Source of the DNA: CAWABB01 sp963780165
GTDB taxonomy: Bacteria > Bacteroidota > Ignavibacteria > UBA10030 > UBA6906
NCBI GenBank assembly: GCA_963780165.1
Contig: CAWABB010000001.1
Coordinates: forward strand, 620,001-684,000
Direction of reading: 5' to 3'
Length of the DNA stretch: 64,000 nt
Shown here: positions 55,892-64,000 of the stretch, one piece after another
Numbering within the stretch: position 1 is the first letter of the stretch
Layout of the letters: each line of letters starts with the position of its first letter
Made by a program: the position numbers and the translations under genes
The notes under the pieces: model-generated
The model's database searches: none
Told to the model about the DNA's origin: nothing
What the model saw: only the letters and a program-made list of their open reading frames with translations

Positions 55892-55994
55892 ACTAGTGCT
55901 CCACCAACTAGTTGATCATAAACGCAGAGGGGCATAGTGCGCGTTCCAACCTCCAAAAGCGTGTTGTCCCGCTCAAGGTTCTGGCCGGAACGGC
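55892..55994 (-). repeat. Dispersed VGTRT element, copy 3 (inverted)
   Basis: Read on the minus strand it runs from GTTCCGGCC through CGGGACAACACGC and GGAGGTTGGAACGCGCAC to GGAGCACTAGT, closely matching copy 1. One frame reads MEVGTRTMPLCVYDQLVGG. It lies between nuoF and dut. The rest of 55995-56207 shows no gene; AGGCCCC/GGGGCCT at about 56025-56056 could form a hairpin without a T tract. Confidence 0.85.
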
Positions 55995-56207
55995 ACGTGA
56001 TGGTCTCCGTCGCCTAACGCACAGGCCCCATCCGGCATGAGCGGGACGGGGCCTCTGTCACTACACCGTGGCGATGGCTGCGATCTGCCGCAGGCACACG
56101 TATGATTGCGACTGGACGCAGCCGAACTCAGCGCTTCGATCGGGCACGGGCGATCCGATGAACGCATCCGGCGCGGACGATCGGGCCACGCCGGCTGCAC
56201 GCAACGA

Positions 56208-57492
56208 TCACACGGCCGCAGGAGTCGCGACGGACGTTTCCGGAGACTTCATCACGCGCTGTTCGAACTCTTCGCGGAACCGCTTGATCATGCTCTGCAC
56301 GGGCCATGCGGCGGCGTCGCCGAGCGCGCAGATCGTGTTCCCCTCGATATTGTTCGCGACGTCCAGCAGCAGATCGAGGTCCTCCATCGTCGCCTCGTGA
56401 TTCATGAAACGCAGTTCAGGATCTTGTGCATCCACCCCGTCCCCTCGCGGCAGGGCGTGCACTGCCCGCACGACTCGTGATGATAGAATGCGGTGATGCG
56501 CGTGATGACCCGGATCAGGTCCGTGTCCTCGTCCATCACGATCAGCCCCGCCGTGCCGACCGACGAGCCGGCGGCCTTCAGGCTGTCGGCGTCCATCGTG
56601 ACGCCCTCGAGCTGTTCTCGCCGCGGAGGATCATCGTGGAGGAGCCGCCGGGGATCACCGCTTTGATGCTCTTGTTTCCGGGAACGCCGCCCGCATACGT
56701 GTCGATGATCTCGGTGAGCAGACACGCCCGTCGGCATTTCGTAGACGCCCGGCTTGTTCACGTGTCCGCTCACGCCCACCAGGATCGGTCCGGGATGCTT
56801 CGGGGCACCGATCTTGCGCGTAGGCCTCCGCCCCCATGCGGAGAATCACCGGGACGTTGGCGATCGTCTCGACGTTGTTGATCGTGGTCGGGCAGCCCCA
56901 GAGACCGTACTGCGCCGGGAACGGCGGCTTCACGCGCGGATAGCCCGCGCTCGCCTTCGAGCGAATTCATCAGCGACGATTCCTCGCCGCAGATGTAGGC
57001 GCCGGCACCGCGGTGGAGGTAGAGGTCCGTGCTGAACCCGGAGCCGAGGATGTTCTGGCCGATGTACCCTTGCGCATAGGCATCGTCGACCGCCTTCTGC
57101 ACCATGCCGGATCCACTTGTTGTACTCGCCGCGGATGTAGAGATAGACGTCGTGACCCCCATGGCGTACGCCGCGATGAGCGCCCCTTCGATCAGCAGGT
57201 GAGGATTGGACTCGAAGATCTGCCGGTCCTTGAACGTTCCCGGTTCGCTCTCGTCGCCGTTCACGCAGAGGTACTTCGGCTTGTCGCGTCTGCTTCGGCA
57301 TGAACGTCCACTTCAGCCCGGTCGGGAAGCATGCGCCGCCGCGCCCGCGGAGGTTGGACTTCTTCACTTCCGTCGGTGACCTCCTCTGGCTTCATCGCCA
57401 GCGCCTTGCCGGAGCATGCTGTAGCCGCCGTGCGCCTCGTAGACGTCGATCCTGTGGAGTTCGGGGATATTCGGAAGAATCAGGGGTTCCAT
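56208..57492 (-). CDS. nuoF: NADH-quinone oxidoreductase subunit F (about ten frameshifts)
   Basis: Read across frames the product starts MEPLILPNIPELHRIDVYEA (ATG at 57492) and ends MKSPETSVATPAAV. It has the FMN/NADH motif LRGRGGACFPTGLKW, NGDESEPGTFKDRQI, AGAYICGEESSLMNSLEGE, GCPTTINNVETIANVP and the N3 cluster motif ESCGQCTPCREGTGWM. It oxidises NADH in the peripheral arm of Complex I. The frame changes near 56412, 56615, 56722, 56813, 56943, 57106, 57158, 57286, 57371 and 57408, mostly by one extra base, yet every segment is well conserved. No nuoG follows. Confidence 0.88.
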
Positions 57493-57494
57493 GG

Positions 57495-58015
57495 TCACTT
57501 GCAGTCCGCTCCAGGATGCGTGTCGACCTGCCGCGTCGTCCAGGTTCTCGTAGTACGCGTCGCCGATCTGCATCATCGGGGCGGTGCCGCAGGATCCGAG
57601 GCATTCGGCCTCCACGAGGGTGAACCGGCCGTCGGGCGTGGTCTCTCCCACTCCGATCTGGAGGCGGTCGCTGAATATGCTTCAGGATCCGGTCGCTGTT
57701 CGCGGAGCATGCACGAGACGTTCGTGCACACCTCGATCTTGTGCCGCCCGACGGGCGTCCGGTTGAACATCGTGTAGAACGATCACCACGCCGAACGACG
57801 TGGTGCGGCGGGATGCCCGAGCGCATTCGCGACAGCTTCATCCCCTCTTCGGAGATCCAGCCGTGCTCGTCCTGCCACATCCAGAGGGCGGCCAGGACCA
57901 CCGACTGCGGGTGCTGGTAGCGCTTCTTCAGCTCTTCGATACGTGGCGAGCTGCTGTCTGAGAACATAGGGTTGTCGGGATCGAGATGAACGCGCTCACC
58001 GGAGGCGGCGCGCAT
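57495..58015 (-). CDS. nuoE: NADH-quinone oxidoreductase subunit E (about eight frameshifts)
   Basis: The N-terminal third is intact (SSSPRIEELKKRYQHPQS, ALWMWQDEHGWISEEGMK). The 2Fe-2S cluster cysteines are in EVCTNVSCMLRE and ECLGSCGTAPMMQIGDAYYE. Between and after these parts the frame changes near 57836, 57815, 57796, 57780, 57698, 57673, 57528 and 57518. The subunit passes electrons from the FMN of NuoF. Start at 58015 or 57966 (MFSDSSSP); the end is placed at the TGA at 57495 that overlaps the nuoF start, and is unsure. Confidence 0.85.
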
Positions 58016-58020
58016 GCTGG

Positions 58021-59286
58021 CTACTTGTCCGCTTCTCCCATGACGGGATCAAGACTTCCGATGATGGCGACGATGTCGGAGATCATGCCGCCCTTGAGCA
58101 TCATCGGGAGGGCGGAGAGGTTGCTCGTGGAGGGGGACCGGATCTTCATGCGCCACGGATGTCCGGTCCCGTCGCTGATGATGTAGAACCCGAGCTCTCC
58201 CTTGGACGACTCGACGGCCTGGTAGACTTCGCCGACCGGGGGATCGATCCCGATGTTGATCAGCATGAAGTCATGGATCAGCTCCTCCATCTTCGTGTAG
58301 GTCCGCTCCTTCTGCGGGAGGACGCTTTTCGGCTCGCACGCGTTGTACGGGGCCGTCGGGAAGTCTGTCGAGCGCCTGGCGCAGGATCTTTGCGCTCTCG
58401 CTCATCTCGGCGAGCCGCACGTAGAACCGCGCGAGCGCGTCGCTCTCGGTCAGCGTGATGACGTTGAAGTCGAGTTCGGGATAGACGAGATACGGGACGT
58501 CGCGGCGCAGGTCGCGCGGCACGCCGGCGGCGCGGAGCAGCGGGCCCGGTCAGACCCCAGGCGATTGCATCCTCGCGCGAAATATGCCCGACGTCCTCGC
58601 ACCGGTCGATGAAGATCCTGTTCGTGCTCAGGAGCTTCTCGACTTCGCGCAGGTCGGCTTCGAACTCGCCGAGGAACTGCCGCAGCATCGCCGTGCACTG
58701 CGGCGTCCAGTCCTGCTGGAGCCCGCCGATGCGCGCGTAGCTCGTCGTGAACCGGGCTCCGCACAGCACGTCGTAGATATCCAGCATCTTCTCCCGCTCG
58801 CGGAACGTCCAGAGGAGCACGGTCAGCGCGCCGACGTCCATCGCCATGCTCCCGACCGCGACAAGGTGCGAGGCGATCCGTGACATCTCGCTCACGAGGA
58901 CGCGAATGTACTGCGCCCGGCGCGGGACTTCGATGCCGAGCAGTTTCTCGACGGCCAGGACGTACGCCGACGTTGTTCGAGATCGGCGACAGGTAGTCGA
59001 GCCGGTCGGTGTGCGGAATGAACTCGTGATAGGTGCCGTTCTCGGCGATCTTCTCGTATCCCCGGTGCAGGTACCCGAGCTCGGGCACGGAAGCCGACGA
59101 CGGTTTCGCCGTCCAGTTTGAGCAGGAGCCGCAGCACGCCATGGGTCGCCGGGTGCTGCGGCCCCATGTTGAGGATCATCTGCGTTCTCGAGCGCGATCG
59201 TCAAGGATGACGCGTCGTATCCTGATCCTCCAGTGCCTGCAGGATCTTGCTCCGTTCGGGTCGTCAGGTGCGTTGCGGGCGGTCAT
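58021..59286 (-). CDS. nuoD: NADH-quinone oxidoreductase subunit D (about seven frameshifts)
   Basis: Starting at the ATG at 59286, six bases after nuoC, the product has the typical MILNMGPQHPATHGVLRLLL, ELGYLHRGYEKIAENGTYHE, LDYLSPISNNVG, EKLLGIEVPRRAQYIRVLVS and the C-terminal GELGFYIISDGTGHPWRMKI and SLDPVMGEADK. NuoD is the 49-kDa subunit near the quinone pocket. Frame changes lie near 58348, 58541, 58968, 59096, 59180 and at about 59205 and 59260. The conserved residues on both sides of each break speak against decay. Confidence 0.87.
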
Positions 59287-59291
59287 GGGTT

Positions 59292-59775
59292 CTAGCGTCG
59301 GGGAAGCGGGAGTGAATCGGGAATGCCCATCAGCGGGAAATCTTTCCGGAGCGGGATGATATTCGAACTCATCAGGCATGTACAGGCGGCGCAGGTCCGG
59401 GTGCCCTGCGAACTTGATCCCGAACATGTCATACGCCTCGCGCTCGGGCCAGTTGGCGCCCGCCCACACGCCCGTCACGCTCGGTACGATCGGGTGATCC
59501 TCCTCCACGCGCACCTTCAGGCGGAGCTGCTTCCTGTTCCTGAGCGAGTAGAGAATGTACACGACCTCGAACCGATATTCGGGACGGTACATGTCCACCC
59601 CGAGCAGGTCGATGATCTGTCGAAGGAGAGTTCTGAATCGTCCCTCAGGAACGTCGCCGACGCGGACGATATCCTCGCGCCGCACCGTGACGGTGAGGTC
59701 GCCGCGGAACTCGTCCGTGCCTTCGATGCTTTCCCGGGAGAACGCGTTGAGTCGCTCGACGATGCGGGAGTTCAT
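59292..59775 (-). CDS. nuoC: NADH-quinone oxidoreductase subunit C (three frameshifts)
   Basis: The product starts MNSRIVERLNAFSRESIEGT and has IDLLGVDMYRPEYRFEVVYI and the signature PEREAYDMFGIKFAGHPDLR then RLYMPDEFEYHP. It is the 30-kDa subunit of the peripheral arm, here separate from NuoD. An extra base near 59649 and a missing one near 59618 cancel each other and hide a wrong stretch of ten residues; another extra base near 59352 changes the last 20 residues. With the correction the end reads LRKDFPLMGIPDSLPLPRR and stops at 59292. The start overlaps the nuoB stop. Confidence 0.88.
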
Positions 59776-60315
59776 GCGGGCTGGGAGGCGGCCGTCTGTC
59801 CGGCCTGTTCGGGAATGTAGATGGCCCCGGCGCGCGACGGCGACGTCAGGCTCTTCTCGTGCTCGATCTTCTCCTGGAGCGCAATGAGCGCGTGCAGGAG
59901 ATTTTCCGGGCGCGGGGGGCAGCCGGCCACGAAGACGTCGACGGGCATGAACTGATCGATCCCCTGCACCACGGAGTACGACCGGAACATCCCCCCCGAG
60001 GACGCGCAGGCGCCCATCGAGATCACCCACTTCGGGTCGGGCATCTGATCGTAGATCTTCCGCACGACCTTCGACATCTTGTACGTCACCGTGCCGGCCA
60101 CGATCATGACGTCGCACTGGCGCGGGGTGAAGCGCATCACTTCCGATCCGAACCGCGAGATGTCGAACCGCGGCGAGGCCGTCGCCATCATCTCGATGGC
60201 GCAGCAGGAAATCCCCATCGGCATCGGCCAGAGGGAATTCTTCCGTCGCCCAGTTGATCAGGTCGTCGAGGCGCGCCGTCAGAAACCCGTCACGCTGCAG
60301 ATTCTCTAGTCCCAT
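59772..60315 (-). CDS. nuoB: NADH-quinone oxidoreductase subunit B (one frameshift)
   Basis: The product starts MGLENLQRDGFLTARLDDLI and after a frame change near 60243 continues NSLWPMPMGISCCAIEMMAT, SPRFDISRFGSEVMRFTPRQ, WVISMGACASSGGMFRSYSV and FVAGCPPRPENLLHALIALQ. The four cysteines of cluster N2 (CC, GAC, GCP) are all present. N2 hands electrons to quinone. It overlaps nuoA by ten bases and nuoC by four. Confidence 0.93.
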
Positions 60316-60663
60316 CGCAAGGCTCCCTTCTTCAGGATGTACAGATATCCCACGAGCAGGATCCCGATGAAGACCAGCATCTCCACGAACCCGAACAGCC
60401 CCAGCTGTCGGAACTTCACCGCCCAGGGATACATGAAGACGATTTCGATGTCAAAGACGATGAAGAGCATGGCGACCAGGTAGAACTTGACGGAGAACCG
60501 CTCGCGCGCCGTGCGCACGGGCTCCATGCCGCTCTCGTACGTCGAGAGCTTTTCTTCGGCGGGCTGTCGCGGGCCGAGCAAGCGGTTGATGTTCGTGAAG
60601 ACCAATCCCGGCGACGACCCCCAGCAGGACCATGATGCCGATCGGGATATACTGCTCGATCAT
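60306..60663 (-). CDS. nuoA: NADH-quinone oxidoreductase subunit A (one frameshift)
   Basis: The product starts MIEQYIPIGIMVLLGVVAGI and after a frame change near 60603 continues VFTNINRLLGPRQPAEEKLS, TYESGMEPVRTARERFSVKF, LVAMLFIVFDIEIVFMYPWA and FGFVEMLVFIGILLVGYLYI. The three membrane helices and the YESGMEP loop are typical of NuoA, which lines the quinone site. It is the first gene of nuoABCDEF and follows the acyl-CoA synthetase gene by about 95 bp. Confidence 0.92.
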
Positions 60664-60719
60664 TCTATCTTCCAGAACAAGAAGGGAGGGTGAAAAGTTT
60701 GTGCGGTCAGGTGAAAAAA

Positions 60720-60747
60720 TCTATACGAAAAAACGGGTCAATGTCAA
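60720..60747 (-). promoter_or_regulatory. Candidate promoter of the nuo operon
   Basis: On the minus strand TTGACA and TATAGA are separated by 16 bp, followed by a T-rich stretch. The ATG of nuoA is about 57 bases further. It lies in the gap between the acyl-CoA synthetase stop and nuoA. Confidence 0.5.
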
Positions 60748-60758
60748 CGAAAGGGGCG

Positions 60759-62582
60759 TCAGCTGATACCCTCGTACATGCCGTCGATGATGACTCCTGT
60801 AGCGCTCCTCGATCGCCTTACGGCGGACCTTCTGGGTCGGCGTCAGCTCGCCGTCCTCGATCGTGAACTGCCGGTCGAGCAGCGTGAACTTCCGCACCCG
60901 TTCGAAGTTGGCGAGGTCCTTCTGGATGTGATTGATGTCTGTTTCGATCAGGCTGTTGATCTTCGGGTGCCTGGCGAGCTCGACGTCGTCCTTGTACGGC
61001 AGATCTGTTGGAATCGGCATACTCCTTCAGCGCATCGAAATCCGGGACGATCAGCGCCGTCAGGAACATCCGCCTGTCACCGATCAGCATGAACTGCTCG
61101 ATATACTTGCTGGAAAGGAAGAGGTTCTCGATCGGCTGCGGTGCGATGTTCTTCCCGCCCGAGCTGACGAAAAGGTGCTTCTTCCGGTCGGTGATGTGGA
61201 TGAACCCCTCTGCGTCCACATTGCCGATATCGCCGGTGTGGAGCCAGCCGTCCGGGTCGATGACCTCCGCGGTGGCCTGCGGATTATTCCAGTACCCCTT
61301 CATGGTGTTCGGTCCCCGTGCTCAGGATCTCCCCGTCCTTGGCGATCGCGAACTTCGACGCCCGGAATCGGCATGCCGACCGCCCCCCACTTATAATTGT
61401 TCAGGCGGTTGCACGGAGATGACGGGAGAGGTCTCCGTAAGTCCATATCCTTCAATGATTTTCAGCCCCACGGCTTCGAAGAACTCGCCGAACTCGCTGG
61501 CCAGGGCGGCACCGCCGGAGACGAAGAACTTCATCCGGCCGCCGGTACGCTCCCGCAATTTGCTGTAGACGAGCTTGTCGGCAATTGCGTGCTGCGCCGC
61601 GAGGAGAGGATTGACTCGCCCGTGTCGCCTCGCCCGGGCATGTATCTTCCCGACTGCGATCGCCCAGTGGAAGATCTTCTTCTTGAGCGGCGAGCCGCTG
61701 TCCACCTGCTTGATGACCCGGCTGTAGATTCGCTCGAAAAGTCGGGGAACCGTGGTGACGATGGTGGGCTTCACCTCCAGCATGTTGTCACGGACCGTTT
61801 CGACGCTCTCGGCGTACGCGATCGTCGCGCCGCATGCGATCGCCGTGTAGTAGCCTGCCATGCGCTCAAACGAGTGGCTGAGGGGGAGGAACGACAGCAT
61901 CGTGTCGCTCTCGCCGATGTCGATCACCTGGGCCGAGGCGATGATGTTGCTGACCAGGTTTGAATGGGTCAGCATCACGCCCTTCGGGTTACCCGTCGTG
62001 CCGGAGGTATAGATGAGTGTCAGGAGGTCTTCCGGCTTCACCGTCGCCGCGGCGGCGGCCAGGTGTCCGGGGTTCTCTGCCCGGTACGTGCGGCCCATCT
62101 CCAGGACGGCGGAGAAGGCGAGCGTCGGCCCCTCCAGGGTGACCCCTTTCTCGTTCATGACGATCACCTTCTCGAGGCATTTCACCTCGTCGATGATCCG
62201 CATGACCTTGTTCAGCTGGAACTGGTTCGAGACGATGGCCAGCTTCACGCCGGCATCGTTGAATATGAACTCGTTCTGCTTGGCGGTCATGGTCGGATAG
62301 ACGGGCACATCGACAGCGCCCAGCGAAACGATCGCGAGGTCGCTGATCGACCCATTCGGGCCGGTTTTCTGCGATGATCGCGACCCGGTCGCCCTTGCGG
62401 ACACCCAGCGACGCAAGGCCATTGGCGAACAGCTCGACGCGCTCTCTCACCTCACGATAGGGGATGCCCACATACCCGCTTTCATCCTTGTACATGAGGG
62501 CGGGGCGTTGTTCTGCTCCGAAGCGATCGCACACGCGCTGGAACATCTCCGGAATAGTGGAGAACTGGACGGCTACTGCCAT
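60759..62582 (-). CDS. fadD: Long-chain acyl-CoA synthetase (about six frameshifts)
   Basis: The product would be about 605 residues. It starts MAVAVQFSTIPEMFQRVCDR, after GGAG. It has the AMP-binding P-loop LIYTSGTTGNPKGVMLTHSN, the YGLTETSP motif in IIEGYGLTETSPVISV, and the C-terminal DGWLHTGDIG and RKKHLFVSSGGKNIAPQPIE. It joins fatty acids to CoA via an acyl-adenylate. Frame changes lie near 62351, 61411, 61350, 61313, 61006 and 60795, each by one extra base; the corrected end reads GMYEGIS. It resembles the membrane-associated long-chain type. Confidence 0.88.
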
Positions 62583-62768
62583 CTCGGGGCTCCTCGGGAT
62601 GAAAGGGAGGGACGGTAAACAGCTGAGATAATACTTCGATTGCCAATGAAAATCAACCCACGGCGTCCACTCCTTCTCGGAACTGTCACCGACCTATTTG
62701 CATCGCAGATAAATTTCGGACTAAGTGATTGTGAGATATGACGGAAGACGGTTCGCCGAAATTTTCAC

Positions 62769-62797
62769 TTGACTTCGCTCCCTTCAGATTGTATATT
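62769..62797 (+). promoter_or_regulatory. Promoter of nrdJ
   Basis: TTGACT at 62769 and TATATT at 62792 are separated by 17 bp, a good sigma-70 match that also fits the Bacteroidota TTG/TAnnTTT pattern. The transcript would have a leader of about 175 bases. Upstream, 62583-62768 shows no gene. Confidence 0.6.
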
Positions 62798-62838
62798 TTC
62801 CGGCACAAATTTTCCCTGATCGACGAACTTATTGACAA

Positions 62839-62932
62839 ACCGGCCCGGGTGATGACGTCGCCCGGGCCGGTGCTTCGAAAATCAGACGGCAAAAGCCCAT
62901 TTCCCTTGAGGAGTCGGGCTTTGCTGCTTTTT
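62839..62932 (+). promoter_or_regulatory. Structured leader of nrdJ with terminator-like hairpin
   Basis: Two hairpins lie between promoter and gene. The first has arms ACCGGCCCGGG and CCCGGGCCGGT, a perfect 11-bp stem (62839-62871). The second pairs GCAAAAGCCC with GGGCTTTGC with one bulge and is followed by GCTTTTT (62889-62932), like an intrinsic terminator. Its place before nrdJ suggests attenuation. I see no cobalamin-riboswitch B12 box. Confidence 0.5.
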
Positions 62933-62980
62933 CAGAGGCCTTCACCACCAACGTGTAACGATCCCTGAAGGAAGACGCCT

Positions 62981-64000
62981 ATGGCCCACAAGGAGCATCC
63001 CCCGACCTCTGTGGACGCTGCAAAGAATTCCCCCCGGCCCGCATACGGCCAAACCCCGATGAACGAACGGACCATGGACCTGGCGCTCGATTGTCGCGAT
63101 TACTATGGCGACAACGACCTCGCCGCCGATGTCCTGCGGTCCAAGTATCTCGCTCCCACAGAGAAGGGGCCGATGCATCTGTGGAACAGAGTTGCGAAGG
63201 CGATCGCCTCCGTGGAGACCGACAACGAATACTGGTACAACCGGTTCCTCGAGCTGCTGTTTGATTTCAAATTCGTTCCTGGTGGGCGCATCATGCACGG
63301 CGCGGGCCGCGAAGACGCACGCCGCCGCCCCACCCTGTCGAACTGCTACGTCATTCCGATCGAGGCGGACAGTCTGGAAGGCATCTATAATTGTATCACC
63401 GAGTCGGCGATGGTGTACCGTACCGGCGGCGGGGTCGGCACCGACCTCTCCGCGCTTCGCCCCGAAGGGGCCCCGGTGAACGCCACGATCGACCACTCCC
63501 CCGGCGCCACCGCATTCATGAACCTGTTCAGCGAGAGCACCAACACTGTCTCCCAGGCCGGACGGCGCGGCGCGCTCATGCTCACCATGCGTGTGGACCA
63601 CCCGGATATCGAGCGGTTCATCACGATCAAGAACGACCCTCGCCGGATCAAGGTCCAGTACGCGAACATCAGCGTGCTGATCACACATGAGTTCATGGCC
63701 GCTGTCCAGAACGACACCGAGTTTGAGCTGCGCTGGAACGGCAAGGCGTATCGCAAGGTCCGCGCGAAGGAACTCTGGTTCAAGATCATCAAGAACGCCC
63801 ATGCCTCGGCCGAGCCCGGCATCATTTTCTGGGACACGATGCGCGACTACCACAACGTGGAGTACGCGAATCCCCTCACCAGCACGAACCCGTGTGGCGA
63901 GCAGCCCCTGGCATCCTATACCGCCTGCAACCTCGGAAACATCAACCTGAGCAAGTTCGTGCAGGAGGATGAAACATTTGACTTCGAGGGGCTCGCCGCG
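62981..64000 (+). CDS. nrdJ: Cobalamin-dependent class II ribonucleotide reductase (partial)
   Basis: The frame is open from the ATG at 62981 (after AAGGAAG) to the window edge, 340 codons. It has RTMDLALDCRDYYGDNDLAA, the substrate-site segment FVPGGRIMHGAG, LSNCYVIPIEADSLEGIYNC with the first redox cysteine, RTGGGVGTDLSALRPEGAPV, and STNPCGEQPLASYTACNLGN, the NPCGE form of class II enzymes with the radical-bearing cysteine. It makes deoxyribonucleotides with adenosylcobalamin and needs no oxygen. The C-terminal part is beyond the window. Confidence 0.95.
   Translation, partial: MAHKEHPPTSVDAAKNSPRPAYGQTPMNERTMDLALDCRDYYGDNDLAADVLRSKYLAPTEKGPMHLWNRVAKAIASVETDNEYWYNRFLELLFDFKFVPGGRIMHGAGREDARRRPTLSNCYVIPIEADSLEGIYNCITESAMVYRTGGGVGTDLSALRPEGAPVNATIDHSPGATAFMNLFSESTNTVSQAGRRGALMLTMRVDHPDIERFITIKNDPRRIKVQYANISVLITHEFMAAVQNDTEFELRWNGKAYRKVRAKELWFKIIKNAHASAEPGIIFWDTMRDYHNVEYANPLTSTNPCGEQPLASYTACNLGNINLSKFVQEDETFDFEGLAA

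Noticed and set aside
56208..60663. Complex I genes as true pseudogenes
   Set aside because: Cluster cysteines, FMN and quinone motifs are all kept, breaks are single bases and frequent, and the neighbouring genome is clean; a local sequence error explains this better.
56208..62582. Programmed frameshifting in nuo and fadD
   Set aside because: I first saw most insertions fall on codon borders, but any single insertion can be written that way by allowing one changed residue, so it is not evidence. No common slippery site is seen.
62583..62980. Cobalamin riboswitch in the nrdJ leader
   Set aside because: No B12-box-like sequence or the expected long multi-helix arrangement was found; only two simple hairpins are visible.

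Overview
The window looks like a chromosomal segment of a GC-rich member of the Bacteroidota/FCB group, probably near Ignavibacteria, Kapabacteria or other high-GC relatives. The direct evidence is two secreted proteins (23.3-26.1 kb and 51.9-54.0 kb) that end in the NPFNP-type C-terminal sorting domain of type IX secretion. A class II ribonucleotide reductase, an AURKAIP1/COX24-type mini ribosomal protein and several TTG/TAnnTTTG-like promoter candidates agree with this. The lineage is an inference; no rRNA or tRNA gene was seen.

Layout. 0-6 kb: a partial beta-propeller glycosidase-like gene, two small genes, a 16-bp tandem repeat, sseA-sufE, a 19-bp tandem repeat and a TonB-dependent receptor. 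6-21.9 kb: mostly housekeeping genes (uvrC, an EamA exporter, era, glnB, secA, dacB, a Tat-exported phosphoesterase, a DUF4097 protein, an M28 peptidase, prmA, ppx/gppA). 22-38.8 kb: a long run on the minus strand with nifS, a nine-heme cytochrome c with a T9SS tail, a MarR regulator, a sigma-E/anti-sigma/Spy-like cassette, a HIT protein, an EF-G-like GTPase, YtxH, bS22-like, TPR and HU/IHF proteins, sppA, lon and three small heat-shock proteins behind a CIRCE-like operator. 39-48.4 kb: trxB-queG-MBL hydrolase, a ferredoxin, and metH with a nitronate monooxygenase-like gene and a cysteine-less thioredoxin-fold gene. 48.4-56 kb: palindromic repeats, a LytS/LytR-type two-component pair, a tandem NTF2-like protein, a T9SS beta-helix protein, rsmI and dut. 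56.2-62.6 kb: nuoABCDEF and a long-chain acyl-CoA synthetase, all broken by many frameshifts. 62.8-64 kb: a structured leader and the start of nrdJ.

How the genes work together. Three enzymes here are cobalamin-dependent (MetH, QueG, NrdJ). A sulfur set (SseA, SufE, NifS, a YfhL-type ferredoxin) can feed Fe-S proteins such as Complex I and QueG. A stress set (Lon, three Hsp20, the sigma-E cassette, SppA, TrxB) deals with protein damage. The nine-heme cytochrome, predicted to be carried outside by T9SS, sits beside a MarR gene and points to extracytoplasmic electron transfer.

Intergenic space is rich in repeats of five kinds: a 16-bp and a 19-bp tandem repeat each abutting a gene's 3' end, a 109-bp repeat, a 22-bp perfect palindrome present five times with covarying flanks, and a dispersed ~100-bp element present three times with an apparently conserved reading frame. 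The dense frameshifts at 56.4-62.4 kb, against a single one (metH) elsewhere, are best explained as a local consensus error rather than decay.
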